Assembly: GCA_030848705.1 (NCBI GenBank)
Contig: CM061238.1
Coordinates: forward strand, 54,289,133 to 54,353,132
DNA length: 64,000 bases
DNA from: Heracleum sosnowskyi
Taxonomy: Eukaryota > Streptophyta > Magnoliopsida > Apiales > Apiaceae
Direction of reading: 5' to 3'
The notes under the pieces were generated by a model. The model had not been told where the DNA came from. It did not search any database and worked only from the letters and a program-made list of their open reading frames with translations. The translations under genes and the position numbers were made by a program. Shown one piece after another: positions 13,471 through 26,726 of this stretch; the stretch's first letter is position 1, and each line of letters begins with the position of its first letter.

Positions 13471-14088
13471 TCCAGACCTGAATTGGAGCAGATACCAGGG
13501 ACGCCCGATTACGAATACCTTTAAAGGGATACAAGGAAAATGGGGAAAAATTGAACCGGGCCATTTTGTGAATATTTTCTCGTAGCTTGACCCTTTGGGT
13601 TTATAGAATTGCAGAAAATTTCATTTGGGGATGTCCGTGCCTAAATTGGAGCAGATACCAGGGGACGCCCGATTACGTTTACCTCTAAAGGGAGCTATAC
13701 AAGGAAAATGGGGAAAAATTGAAGCGGGCCATTTTGTGAATATTTTCTCGTAGCTTGACCCTCTGGGTTTATAGAATTGCAGAAAAGTTCATTTGGGGAT
13801 GTCCGGACCTGAATCGGGGCAGATACCAGGGGACGCCCGATTACGTATACCTCTAAAGGGAGCTATATACAAGGAAAATGGAGAAAATTGAAGCTGGCAA
13901 TTTTGTGGATAATGTCTCGTAGCTTGAACCTATGGGTTTATATAATTGCAAAAAAGTTCATTTGGGGATGTCCGTGCCTGAATCGGAGCAGATACCACGG
14001 GAAGCCCGATTAGGTTTACCTCTAAAGGGAGCTATACAAGGAAAATGGGTAAAAATTGAAGCAGGCCATTTTGTGGATATTTTCTCGT

Positions 14089-16490
14089 AGCTTTACCCTA
14101 TGGGTTTATAGAATTGCTGAAAAGTTCATTTGGGGATGTCCGGACCTGAATCGAGGCATATACCAGGGGACGCCCGATTACGTTTACCTCTAATGGGAGC
14201 TATACAAGGAAAATAGGTAAAAATTGAAGCGGGCCATTTTGTGGATATTTTCTCGTAGCTTGACCCTATGGGTTTATAGTATTGCAGAAAAGTTCATTTG
14301 GGGATTTCCGTGCCTGAATCGGAGCAGATACAAGGGGCTGCCCGATTAGGTTTACCTCTAAAGGGAGCTATACAAGGAAAATGGGTAAAAATTGAAGCGG
14401 GCCATTTGGTGGATATTTTCTCGTAGTTTGACCCAATGGGTTTATAGAATTGCTGAAAAGTTCATTTGGGGATATCCGTACTTGAATCGAGGAAGATACC
14501 AGGGGATGCCCGATTACGTTTTCCTCTAAAGAGAGCTATACAAAAAAAAATGGGGAAAAATTGAAGTGGGCCATTTTATAGATATTTTCTCGTAGTTGGA
14601 CACTATGGGTTTATAGAATTGCAGAAAAGTTCATTTGGGGATGTTCGTGCCTGAATTGGAGCACATACCAGGGGACACCCGATTACGTTTACCTATAAAG
14701 GGAGCTATACATGGAAAATATGTTAAAATTGAAGCGGGCCATTTTGTGGATATTTTCTCGTATCTTGACCCTATGGGTTTATAGAATTGCTGAAAAGTTC
14801 ATTTGGAAATGTCCGGACCTGAATCGGGGCAGATACCAGGGGACGCCCGATTACGTATACCTCTATAGGGAGCTATACAAGGAAAATGGAGAAAATTGAA
14901 GCAGGCCGTTTTGTGGATATGGTCTCGTAGCTTGACCCTATGGGTTTATATAATTGCAGAAAAGTTCATTTAGGGATGTCATTGCCAGAATCGGAGCTGA
15001 TACCAGGGGACGCCCGATTAGGTTTACCTCAAAAGGGAGCTATACAAGGAAAATTGGGGAAAATTGAAGCGGGCCATTTTGTGGATATTTTCTCGTAGTT
15101 TGACCATATGGATTTATAGAATTGCAAAAAACTTCATTTGTAGCTGTCCAGACCTGAATTGGAGCAGATACCAGGGACGCCCGATTACGTATACCTTTAA
15201 AGGGAGCTATACAAGGAAAATGGGGAAAAATTGAACCGGGCCATTTTGTGAATATTTTCTCGTAGCTTGACCCTTTGGGTTTATAGAATTGCAGAAAATT
15301 TCATTTGGGGATGTCCGTGCCTAAATTGGAGCAGATACCAGGGGACGCCCGATTACGTTTACCTCTAAAGGGAGCTATACAAGGAAAATGGGGAAAAATT
15401 GAAGCGGGCCATTTTGTGAATATTTTCTCGTAGCTTGACCCTCTAGGTTTATAGAATTGCAGAAAAGTTCATTTGGGGATATCCGGACCTGAATCGGGGC
15501 AGATACCAGGGGACGCCCGATTACGTATACCTCTAAAGGGAGCTATATACAAGGAAAATGGAGAAAATTGAAGCTGGCAATTTTGTGGATAATGTCTCGT
15601 AGCTTGAACCTATGGGTTTATATAATTGCAAAAAAGTTCATTTGGGGATGTCCGTGCCTGAATCGGAGCAGCTACCACGGGAAGCCCGATTAGGTTTACC
15701 TCTAAAGGGAGCTATACAAGGAAAATGGGTAAAAATTGAAGCAGGCCATTTTGTGGATATTTTCTCGTAGCTTGACCCTTTGGGTTTATAGAATTGCTGA
15801 AAAGTTCATTTGGGGATATCCGTACTTGAATCGAGGAAGATACCAGGGGACGCCCGATTACGTTTACCTCTAAAGAGAGCTATACAAAAAAAATGGGGAA
15901 AAATTGAAGTGGGCCATTTTATAGATATTTTCTCGTAGTTGGACACTATGGGTTTATAGAATTGCAGAAAAGTTCATTTGGGGATGTCCGAGCCTGAATT
16001 GGAGCAGATACCAGGGACGCCCGATTACGTTTACCTCTAAAGGGAGCTATACAAGGAAAATAGGTAAAAATTGAAGCGGGCCATTTTGTGGATATTTTCT
16101 CGTAGCTTGACCCTATGGGTTTATAGAATTGCTGAAAAGTTCATTTGGGGATGTCTGGACCTGAATCGGGGCAGATACCTGGGGACGCCCGATTACGTAT
16201 ACCTCTATAGGGAGCTATACAAGGAAAATGGAGAAAATTGAAGCAGGCCGTTTTGTGGATATGGTCTCGTAGCTTGACCCTATGGGTTTATATAATTGCA
16301 GAAAAGTTCATTTAGGGATGTCATTGCCAGAATCGGAGCTGATACAAGGGGACGCCCGATTAGGTTTACCTCTAAAGGGAGCTATACAAGGAAAATTGGG
16401 AAAAATTGAAGCGGGCCATTTTGTGGATATTTTCTCGTAGTTTGACCATATGGGTTTATAGAATTGCAAAAAAATTCATTTGTAGCTGTC
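14089..16490 (+). repeat. 2.4-kb segmental duplication inside the array, second copy
   Basis: Direct-repeat partner of 11071-13470 at a constant offset of 3018 bp, so no net indel has accumulated over the compared landmarks. A few substitutions separate the copies, for example 'atgtaaaaattg' against 'atgttaaaattg'. Similarity is lost after about 16490, where monomers change to 'cgattacgtttacctc' types. Confidence 0.86.
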
Positions 16491-19400
16491 CAGACCTGAA
16501 TTGGAGCAGATACCAGGGGACGCCCGATTACGTTTACCTCTAAAGGGAGCTATACAAGGAAAATGGGGAAAAATTGAAGCCGGCCATTTTGTGAATATTT
16601 TCTCGTAGCTTGACCCTCTGGGTTTATAGAATTGCAGAAAAGTTCATTTGGGGATGTCCGGACATGAATCGAGGCAGATACCAGGGGACGTCCGATTACG
16701 TATACCTCTAAAGGGAGCTATATACAAGGAAAATGGAGAAAATTGAAGCTGGCAATTTTGTGGATAATGTCTCGTAGCTTGAACCTATGGGTTTATATAA
16801 TTGCAAAAAAGTTCATTTGGGGATGTCCGTGCCTGAATCGGAGCAGATACCACGGGAAGCCCGATTAGGTTTACCTCTAAAGGGAGCTATACAAGGAAAA
16901 TGGGTAAAAATTGAAGCAGGCCATTTTGTGGATATTTTCTCGTAGCTTGACCCTATGGGTTTATAGAATTTCTGAAAAGTTCATTTGGGGATGTCCGGAC
17001 CTGAATCGAGGCAGATACCAGGGGACGCTCGATTACGTTTACCTCTAAAGGGAGCTATACAAAAAAAATGGGGAAAAATTTAAGCGGGCCATTTTATGGA
17101 TATTTTCTCATAGTTTGACACTACGGGTTTATAGAATAACAGACAACTTCATTTGGAGCTGTCTCGGTCTGAATTGTAGTAGATACTAGGGGACGCCCGA
17201 TTACATATACCTCTAAAGGGAGCTATACAAGGAAAACGGGGAAAAATTGAAGCAGGCCATTTTGTGAATATTTTCTCGTAGCTTGACTCTATGGGTTTAT
17301 AGAATTAAAGAAAAGTTCATTTGGGGATGTCCGTGCCTGAATTGGAGCAGATACTAGGGGATGCCCGATTACGTTTACCTATAAAGGGAGCTATTCAAGG
17401 AAAATGGGGAAAAATTGAATCGGGCCATTTTGTGGATATTTTCTCGTAGTTTGACCCTATGGGTTTATAGAATTGCAAAAAACTTCATTTGTAGCTGTCC
17501 AGACCTGAATTGGAGCAGATACCAGGGGACGCCCGGTTACGTATACCTTTAAAGGGAGCTATACAAGGAAAATGGGGAAAAATTGAAGCGGGCCATTTTG
17601 TGAATATTTTCTCGTAGCATGACCCTATGGGTTTATATAATTACAAAAAAGTTCATTTGGGGATGTCCGTGCCTGAATCGGAGCAGATACCACGGGACGC
17701 CCGATTAGGTTTACCTCTAAAAGGAGCTATACAAGGAAAATGGGTAAAAATTGAAGCAAGCCATTTTGTGGATTTTTTCTCGTAGCTTGACCCTATGGGT
17801 TTATAGAATTGCTGAAAAGTTCATTTGGGGATTTCCGGACCTGAATCGAGGAAGATACCAGGGGACGCCCGATTACGTTTACCTCTAAAGGGAGCTATAC
17901 AAGGAAAATAGGTAAAAATTGAAGCGGGCCATTTTGTGGATATTTTCTCGTAGCTTGACCCTATGGGTTTATAGTATTGCAGAAAAGTTCATTTGGGGAT
18001 TTCCGTGCCTGAATCGGAGAAGATACTAGGGGATGCCTGATTAGGTTTACCTCTAAAGGGAGCTATACAAGGAAAATGGGTAAAAATTGAAGCGAGCCAT
18101 TTGGTGGATATTTTCTCGTAGTTTGACCCAATGGGTTTATAGAATTGCTGAAAAGTTCATTTGGGGTTGTCCGGACCTGAATCGAGGCAGATACCAGGGG
18201 ACGCTCGATTACGTTTAACTCTAAAGGGAGCTATACAAAAAAAATGGGGAAAAATTTAAGCGGGCCATTTTATGGATATTTTCTCATAGTTTGACACTAC
18301 GGGTTTATAGAATTACAGAAAACTTCATTTGGAGCTGTCTCGGTCTGAATTGTAGTAGATACCAGGGGACGCCCGATTACATATACCTCTAAAGGGAGCT
18401 ATACAAGGAAAACGGGGAAAAATTGAAGCAGGCCATTTTGTGAATATTTTCTCATAGCTTGACTCTATGGGTTTATAGAATTAAAGAAAAGTTCATTTGT
18501 GGATGTCCATGCCTGAATTGGAGCAGATACTAGGGGATGCCCGATTACGTTTACCTATAAAGGGAGCTATTCAAGAAAAATGGGGAAAAATTGAATCGGG
18601 CCATTTTGTGGATATTTTCTCGTTGTTTGACCCTATGGGTTTATAGAATTGCAAAAAACTTCATTTGTAGCTGTCCAGACCTGAATTGGAGCAGATACCA
18701 GGGGACGCCCAATTACATATACCTTTAAAGGGAGCTTTACAAGGAAAATGGGGAAAAATTGAAGCGGGCCATTTTGTGAATATTTTCTCGTAGCTTGACC
18801 CTCTGGGTTTATAGAATTGCAGAAAAGTTCATTTGGGGATGTCCGGACCTGAATCGGGGCAGATACCTGGGGACGTCCGATTACGTATACCTCTAAAGGG
18901 TGCTGTATACAAGGAAAATGGAGAAAATTGAAGCTGGCAATTTTGTGGATAATATCTCATAGCTTGAACCTATGGGTTTATATAATTGTAAAAAAGTTCA
19001 TTTGGGGATGTCCGTGCCTGAATCGGAGCAGATACCACGGGACGCCCGATTAGGTTTACCTCTCAAGGGAGCTATACAAGGAAAATGGGTAAAAATTGAA
19101 GCGAGCCATTTGGTGGATATTTTCTCGTAGTTTGACCCAATGGGTTTATAGAATTGCTGAAAAGTTCATTTGGGGATATCCGTACTTGAATCGAGGAAGA
19201 TACCAGGGGACGCCCGATTACGTTTACCTCTAAAGAGAGCTATACAAAAAAAATGGGGAAAAATTGAAGCGGGCCATTTTATAGATATTTTCTCGTAGTT
19301 GGACACTATGGGTTTATAGAATTGCAGAAAAGTTCATTTGGGGACGTCCGTGCCTGAATTGGAGCAGATACCAGGGGACGCCCGATTACGTTTACCTCTA

Positions 19401-21145
19401 TAGGGAGCTATACAAGGAAAATAGGTAAAAATTGAAGCGGGCCATTTTGTGGATATTTTCTCATAGTTTGACACTACGGGTTTATAGAATTATAGAAAAC
19501 TTCATTTGGAGTTGTCTCGGTCTGAATTGTAGTAGATACCAGGGGACGCCCGATTACATATACCTCTAAAGGGAGCTATACAAGGAAAACAGGGAAAAAT
19601 TGAAGCAGGCCATTTTGTGAATATTTTCTCGTAGCTTGACTCTATGGGTTTATAGAATTAAAAAAAAAGTTCATTTGGGGATGTCCATTCCTGAATTGGA
19701 GCAGATACTAGGGGATGCCCGATTACGTTTACCTATAAAGGGAGCTATTCAAGGAAAATGGGGAAAAATTGAATCGGGCCATTTTGTGGATATTTTCTCG
19801 TAGTTTGACCCTATGGGTTTATAGAATTGCAAAAAACTTCATTTGTAGCTATCTAGACCTGAATTGGAGCAGATACCAGGGGACGCCCGGTTACGTATAC
19901 CTTTAAAGGGAGCTATACAAGGAAAATGGGGTAAAATTGAAGCGGGCCATTTTGTGAATATTTTCTCGTAGCATGACCCTATGGGTTTATATAATTGCAA
20001 AAAAGTTCATTTGGGGATGTCCGTGCCTGAATCGGAGCAGATACCACGGGACGCCCGATTAGGTTTACCTCTAAAAGGAGCTATACAAGGAAAATGGGTA
20101 AAAATTGAAGCAGGCCATTTTGTGGATATTTTCTCGTAGCTTGACCCTATGGGTTTATAGAATTGCTGAAAAGTTCATTTGGGGATTTCCGGACCTGAAT
20201 CGAGGCAGATACCAGGGGACGCCCGATTACGTTTACCTCTAAAGGGAGCTATACAAGGAAAACAGGTAAAAATTGAAGCGGACCATTTTGTGGATATTTT
20301 CTCGTAGCTTGACCCTATGGGTTTATAGTATTGCAGAAAAGTTCATTTGGGGATTTCCGTGCCTGAATCGGAGCAGATACTAGGGGATGCCCGATTAGGT
20401 TTACCTCTAAAGGGAGCTATACAAGGAAAATGGGTAAAACTTGAAGCGGGCCATTTGGTGGATATTTTCTCGTAGTTTGACCCAATGGGATTATAGAATT
20501 GCTGAAAAGTTCATTTGGGGATATCCGTACTTGAATCGAGGAAGATACCAGGGGACGCCCGATTACGTTTACCTCTAAAGAGAGCTATACAAAAAAATGG
20601 GGAAAAATTGAAGCGGGCCATTTTATAGATATTTTCTCGTAGTTGGACACTATGGGTTTATAGAATTGCAGAAAAGTTCATTTGGGGATGTCCGTGCCTG
20701 AATTGGAGCAGATACCAGGGGACGCCCGATTACGTTTACCTCTAAAGGGAGCTATAAAAGGAAAATAGGTAAAAATTTAAGCGGGACATTTTGTGGATAT
20801 TTTCTCGTAGCTTGACCCTATGGGTTTATAGAATAGCTGTAAAGTTCATTTGGGGATGTCTGGACCTGAATCGGGGCAGATACCAGGGGACGCCCGATTA
20901 CGTATACCTCTATAGGGAGCTATACAAGGAAAATGGAGAAAATTGAAGCAGGCCATTTTGTGGATATGGTCTCGTAGCTTGACCCTATGGGTTTATATAA
21001 TTGCAGAAAAGTTCATTTAGGGATGTCATTGCCAAAATCGGAGCTGATACCAGGGGACGCCCGATTAGGTTTACCTCTAAAGGGAGCGATACAAGGAAAA
21101 TTGGGAAAAATTGAAGCGGGCCATTTTGTGGATATTTTCTCGTAG
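16441..21145 (+). repeat. Left-arm satellite block, long unit (4705 bp, about 28 monomers)
   Basis: The interval between 'tttgaccatatggg' landmarks at 16441 and 21146. It reuses the variant series seen in 2177-8215: 'ggacgctcgattacg', 'tttgacactacggg', 'gaattaaagaaaag', 'cgtacttgaatcgagg'. The order is partly duplicated inside the unit, with two rounds of the 'tctcggtctgaattg' monomers near 17.1 and 18.3 kb and another near 19.5 kb. No non-satellite DNA is visible. Confidence 0.75.
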
Positions 21146-23841
21146 TTTGACCATATGGGTTTATAGAATTGCAAAAAACTTCATTTGTAGCTGTCCAGAC
21201 CTGAATTGGAGCAGATACCAGGGACGCCCGATTACGTATACCTTTAAAGGGAGCTATACAAGGAAAATGGGGAAAAATTAAACCGGGCCATTTTGTGAAT
21301 ATTTTCTCGTAGCTTGACCCTTTGGGTTTATAGAATTGCAGAAAAGTTCATTTGGGGATGTCCGTGCCTAAATTGGAGCAGATACCAGGGGACGCCCGAT
21401 TACGTTTACCTCTAATGGGAGCTATACAAGGAAAATGGGGAAAAATTGAAGCGGGCCATTTTGTGAATATTTTCTCGTAGCTTGCCCCTCTGGGTTTATA
21501 GAATTGCAGAAAAGTTCATTTGGGGATGTCCGGACCTGAATCGGGGCAGATACCAGGGGACGCCCGATTACGTATACCTCTTAAGGGAGCTATACACAAG
21601 GAAAATGGCGAAAATTGAAGCTGGCAATTTTGTGGATAATGTCTCGTAGCTTGAACCTATGGGTTTATATAATTGCAAAAAAGTTCATTTGGGGATGTCC
21701 GTGCCTGAATTGGAGCAGATACCATGGGAAGCCCGATTAGGTTTACCTCTAAAGGGAGCTATACAAGGAAAATGGGTAAAAATTGAAGCCGGCCATTTTG
21801 TGGATATTTTCTCGTGGCTTGACCCTATGGGTTTATAGAATTTCTGAAAAGTTCATTTGGGGATGTCCGGACCTGAATCGAGGCAGATACCAGGGGACAC
21901 TCGATTACGTTTAACTTTAAAGGGAGCTATACAAAAAAAATGGGGAAAATTTTAAGCGGGCCATTTTATGGATATTTTCTCATAGTTTGACACTACGGGT
22001 TTATAGAATTACAGAAAACTTCATTTGGAGCTGTCTCGGTCTGAATTGTAGTAGATACCAGGGGACGCCCGATTACATATACCTCTAAAGGGAGCTATAC
22101 AAGGAAAACGGGGAAAAATTGAAGCAGTCCATTTTGTGAATATTTTCTCGTAGCTTGACTCTATGGGTTTATAGAATTAAAGAAAAGTTCATTTGGGGAT
22201 GTCCATGCCTGAATTGGAGCAGATACTAGGGGATGCCCGATTACGTTTACCTATAAAGGGAGCTATTCAAGAAAAATGGGGAAAAATTGAATCGGGCCAT
22301 TTTGTGGATATTTTCTCGTTGTTTGACCCTATGGGTTTATAGAATTGCAAAAAACTTCATTTGTAGCTGTCCAGACCTGAATTGGAGCAGATACCAGGGG
22401 ACGCCCGATTACATATACCTTTAAAGGGAGCTTTACAAGGAAAATGGGGAAAAATTGAAGCGGGCCATTTTGTGAATATTTTCTAGTAGCTTGACCCTCT
22501 GGGTTTATAGAATTGCAGAAAAGTTCATTTGGGGATGTCCGGACCTGAATCGGGGCAGATACCAGGGGACGCCCGATTACGTATACCTCTAAAGGGAGCT
22601 GTATACAAGGAAAATGGAGAAAATTGAAGCTGGCAATTTTGTGGATAATATCTCATAGCATGACCCTATGGGTTTATATAATTGCAAAAAATTTCATTTG
22701 GGGATGTCCGTGCCTGAATCGGAGCAGATACCACGGGACGCCCGATTAGGTTTACCTCTAAAGGGAGCTATACAAGGAAAATGGGTAAAAATTGAAGCAG
22801 TCCATTTTGTGGATATTTTCTCGTAGCTTGACCCTATGGGTTTATAGAATTGCTGAAAAGTTCATTTGGGGATGTCCGGACCTGAATCGAGGCAGATACC
22901 AGGGGACGCCCGATTACGTTTACCTCTAAAGGGAGCTATACAAGGAAAATAGGTAAAAATTGAAGCGGGCCATTTTGTGGATATTTTCTCGTAGCTTGAC
23001 CCTATGGGTTTATAGTATTGCAGAAAAGTTCATTTGGGGATTTTCGTGCCTGAATCGGAGCAGATACTAGGGGATGCCCGATTAGGTTTACCTTTAAAGG
23101 GAGCTATACAAGGAAAATGGGTAAAAATTGAAGCGGGCCATTTGGTGGATAGTTTCTCGTAGTTTGACCCTATGGGTTTATAGAATTGCTGAAAAGTTCA
23201 TTTGGGGATATCCGTACTTGAATCGAGGAAGATACCAAGGGACGCCCGATTACGTTTACCTCTAAAGAGAGCTATACAAAAAAAATGGGGAAAAATTGAA
23301 GTGGGCAATTTTATATATATTTTCTCATAGTTGGACACTATGGGTTTATAGAATTGCAGAAAAGTTCATTTGGGGATGTCCGTGCCTGAATTGGAGCAGA
23401 TACTAAGGGACGCCCGATTACGTTTACCTCTAAAGGGAGCTATACAAGGAAATTAGGTAAAAATTGAAGCGGGCCATTTTGTGAATATTTTCTCGTAGCT
23501 TGACCCTATGGGTTTATAGAATTGCTGAAAAGTTCATTTGGGGATGTCTGGACCTGAATCGGGGCAGATACCAGGGGACGCCCGATTACGTATACCTCTA
23601 TAGGGACCTATACAAGGAAAATGGAGAAAATTGAAGCAGGCCGTTTTGTGGATATGGTCTCGTAGCTTGACCCTATGGGTTTATATAATTGCAGAAAAGT
23701 TCATTTAGAGATGTCATTTCCAGAATCGGAGCTGATACCAGGGGACGCCCGATTATGTTTACGTCTAAAGGGAGCTATACAAGAAAATTGGGAAAATTGG
23801 GAAAAATTGAAGCGGGCCATTTTGTGGATATTTTCTCGTAG
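21146..23841 (+). repeat. Left-arm higher-order unit (2696 bp, about 16 monomers)
   Basis: The interval between 'tttgaccatatggg' landmarks at 21146 and 23842, with 'cttgaacctatggg' at 21650 and the usual ordered variants after it. Just before its end, near 23783-23806, one monomer has a short slippage insertion in which 'aaaattggg' is repeated. Confidence 0.75.
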
Positions 23842-25700
23842 TTTGACCATATGGGTTTATAGAATTGTAAAAAACTTCATTTGTAGCTGTCCAGACCTGA
23901 ATTGGAGTAGATACCAGGGACGCCTGGTTACGTATACCTTTAAAGGGAGCTATACAAGGAAAATTGGGAAAAATTGAACCGGGCCATTTTGTGAATATTT
24001 TCTCGTAGCTTGACCCTCTGGGTTTATAGAATTGCAGAAAAGTTCATTTGGGGATGTCCGTGCCTAAATTGGAGCAGATACCAGGGGACGCACGATTACG
24101 TATACTTCTAAAGGGAGCTATATACAAGGAAAATGGAGAAAATTGAAGCTGGCAATTTTGTGGATAATGTCTCGTAGCTTGACCCTATGGGTTTATATAA
24201 TTGCAAAAAAGTTCATTTGGGGATGTCCGTGCCTGAATCGGAGCAGATACCACGGGACGCCCGATTAGGTTTACCTCTAAAGGGAGTTATACAAGGAAAA
24301 TGGGTAAAAATTAAAGCAGGCCATTTTGTGGATATTTTCTCGTAGCTTGACCCTATGGGTTTATAGAATTGCTGAAAAGTTCATTTGGGGATGTCCGGAC
24401 CTGAATCGAGGCAGATACCAGGTGACGCCCGATTACGTTTACCTCTAAAGGGAGCTATACAAAAAAATGGGGAAAAATTGAAGCGGGCCATTTTATGGAT
24501 ATTTTCTCATAGTTTGACACTACGGGTTTATAGAATTACAGAAAACTTCATTTGGAGCTGTCTGGGTCTGAATTGTAGTAGATACCAGGGGACGCCCGAT
24601 TACATATACCTCTAAAGGGAGCTATACAAGGAAAACGGGGAAAAATTGAAGCAGACCATTTTGTGAATATTTTCTCGTAGCTTGACTCTATGGGTTTATA
24701 GAATTAAAGAAAAGTTCATTTGGGGATGTCCGAGCCTGAATTGGAGCAGATACTAGGTAATGCCCGATTACGTTTACCTATAAAGGGAGCTATTCAAGGA
24801 AAATGGGGAAAATTTGAATCGGGCCATTTTGTGGATATTTTCTCGTAGTTTGACCCTATGAGTTTATAGAATTGCAAAAAACTTCATTTGTAGCTGTCCA
24901 GACCTGAATTAGAGCCGATATTAGGGGACGCCCGGTTACATATACCTTTTAGGGAGCTATACAAGGAAAATGGGGAAAAATTGAAGCGGGCCATTTTGTG
25001 AATATTTTCTCGTAGCATGACCCTATGGGTTTATAGAATTGCAGAAAAGTTCATTTTGGGATGTCCGTGCCTAAATTGGAGCAGATACCAGGGGACGCCC
25101 GATTACGTTTACCTCTAAAGGGAGCTATACAAGGAAAATAGGTAAAAATTGAAGCAGGCCATTTTGTGGATATTTTCTCGTAGCTTGACCCTATGGGTTT
25201 ATAGAATTGCTAAAAAGGTCATTTGGGGATGTCCGGACCTGAATTGGGGCAGATACCAGGGGACGCCCGATTACGTATACCTCTAAAGGGAGCTATACAA
25301 GGAAAATGGAGAAAATTGAAGCGGGTCATTTTGGGGATATTGTCTCGTAGCTTGACCCTATGGGTTTATATAATTGCAGAAAAGTTCATTTGGGGATGTT
25401 CGTGCCTGAATCGGAGCAGATACCAGGGGACGCCCGATTAGGTTTACCTCTAAAGGGAGCTATACAAAGAAAATGGGTAAAAATTGAAGCGGGCCATTTT
25501 GTGGGTATTTACTCGTAGTTTGACCCTATGGGTTTATAGAATTACTGAAAAGTTCATTTGGGGTTGTCCGGACCTGAATCGAGGCAGATACCAGGGGACG
25601 CCCAATTACGTTTAACGCTAAAGAGAGCTATACAAAAAAATTGTGGAAAAATTGAAGCGGGCCATTTTATGGATATTTTCTCGTAGTTTGACACTATGGG
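23842..25700 (+). repeat. Satellite immediately upstream of the LINE
   Basis: About eleven + orientation monomers. The last carries the variants 'gctaaagagagctatac' and 'tttgacactatggg', which are also found next to each other at about 30.9, 31.9 and 34.8 kb. Those copies serve as empty-site comparisons for the LINE insertion. The array stops in the middle of the 'gggtttata' segment at about 25700. Confidence 0.85.
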
Positions 25701-26726
25701 ACACTACAGACTTCTCATCAGGGTATTGCTGCTACTGCTACCTCATACTTTCGGAATTTGCTTGGTCAAAAAAAGCATGTTGATACTATTCTAGAGGCTA
25801 TTACCCTGCCTTCTCTTTCCAGTTCTCAAGCTCAGGACTTGCTCAAACCTTTTACGGGCATGTATGTTCTCAAAACTCTTAAGAAAATGGCCAAGGGTCG
25901 TAGCCCGGGTCCTGATTGGTTTACTACAGAATTCTATTTGCATACATGGTCCATTGTGGGTAGTGATATCACTGCTGCTGTTCTTCATTTCTTCGAGACT
26001 ACCCACATGCCTCGAATCATTAACTCAGCAGCAATCACCCTTGTCCCGAAGATCCCTCAACCATCTCTCATATCTCACTTTTGGCCAATCTCTTGCTGTA
26101 ATGTCCTATATAAATGTGTGACTAAGTTGCTCACTCAACGGCTTAAGATGGTACTTCCTAGCCTCATATCTCCTTCCCAATCGGCGTCTGTCCCCAAGCG
26201 TTCAATTGGGGATAATATTTTCATCACCCAAGCTTTGTGTCGGGATTACCACCTTCGAGATATCCAGCCAAGATGTGCAGTTAAATTGGACATCCATAAG
26301 GCATTTGATTCCCTAGACTGGGATTTTTTATTCGAAGTACTTCGTAGAATTGGGTTTCCCATGCCTTTTCTAAACTGGATCAAAACGTGCATAACGACTT
26401 GTATGTACTCTGTGAAGGTAAATGGTTCTCTCGAGGGGTATTTCAAAGGGGAGGCAGGGCTCCGTCAAGGTGACCCACTTTCTCTCTATCTCTTCGTGAT
26501 TGCAATGGAAGTTTTGACTGCTTGCTTAAACAAAACTGTTGAAGAGGAAACCGAGTTTAAATATCATTGGCGTACCAAGGAAGTAAAGATCCACCACTTG
26601 ACCTTTGCTGACGACATCCTTTTGTTCAGTAGGGGGGACTTGTGCTCTGTAACTGCTCTTATGAAAGGTATCACATGCTTTGCTGGAATTTCTGGCCTGC
26701 ACCCCAATTGCTCAAAATCCATGTGA
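25701..26726 (+). pseudogene. LINE ORF2 fragment: reverse transcriptase domain
   Basis: The frame is open from the 5' junction at 25701; the region up to 25757 already reads as ORF2-like sequence (…SYFRNL), so the start is a truncation and not an initiation site. Counting residues from 25758: 'KGRSPGPDWF' at 46-55 is the conserved N-terminal RT block; 'FWPIS' at 108-112 replaces the usual RPIS; motif A 'VKLDIHKAFDSLDW' is at 175-188 with its aspartate at 178; motif B 'GLRQGDPLSLYLF' is at 234-246 (P to L in the usual PLSP); motif C 'FADD' is at 283-286 (26604-26615). All three catalytic aspartates remain. The enzyme would copy element RNA into DNA at a nicked target. Translation ends at a premature TGA (26724-26726), and the same frame continues with typical ORF2 sequence beyond it. 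Recognition as a plant LINE RT is firm; the subfamily is not determined. Confidence 0.93.

Larger units (their letters stand above)
1..25700 (+). repeat. Satellite array, left arm part 1 (about 168-bp monomer, + orientation)
   Basis: Head-to-tail tandem array. The landmark 'atgggtttat' (or 'acgggtttat') recurs at 1, 169, 338, 506 and 1011 and then about every 168 bp to the LINE junction. Each monomer carries, in order, 'gggtttata', an A-rich 'gcaaaaaa' or 'gcagaaaa' stretch, a variable box ('cttcatttggagctgtcc' or 'gttcatttggggatgtcc'), the conserved 'agataccaggggacgccc', 'aaagggagctatacaagg', and 'ttttctcgtag' near the end. The unit is close to one nucleosome plus linker, typical of plant centromeric and other heterochromatic satellites. 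No gene is embedded before 25701. The family identity is unknown to me; the tandem organisation is certain. Confidence 0.97.

Noticed and set aside
23783..23806. Possible insertion in a monomer ('aaaattgggaaaattggg')
   Set aside because: Simple slippage of a short A-rich/G-rich stretch. Recorded under the 21146-23841 unit and not worth separate attention.
25791..26006. Minus-strand and alternative-frame open frames inside the LINE (25791-26006, 25864-26121, 26246-26446, 26564-26758, 27504-27761, 27911-28102)
   Set aside because: Shadows of the ORF2 fragment. They overlap RT or zf-RVT coding in another frame and show no recognisable domain.
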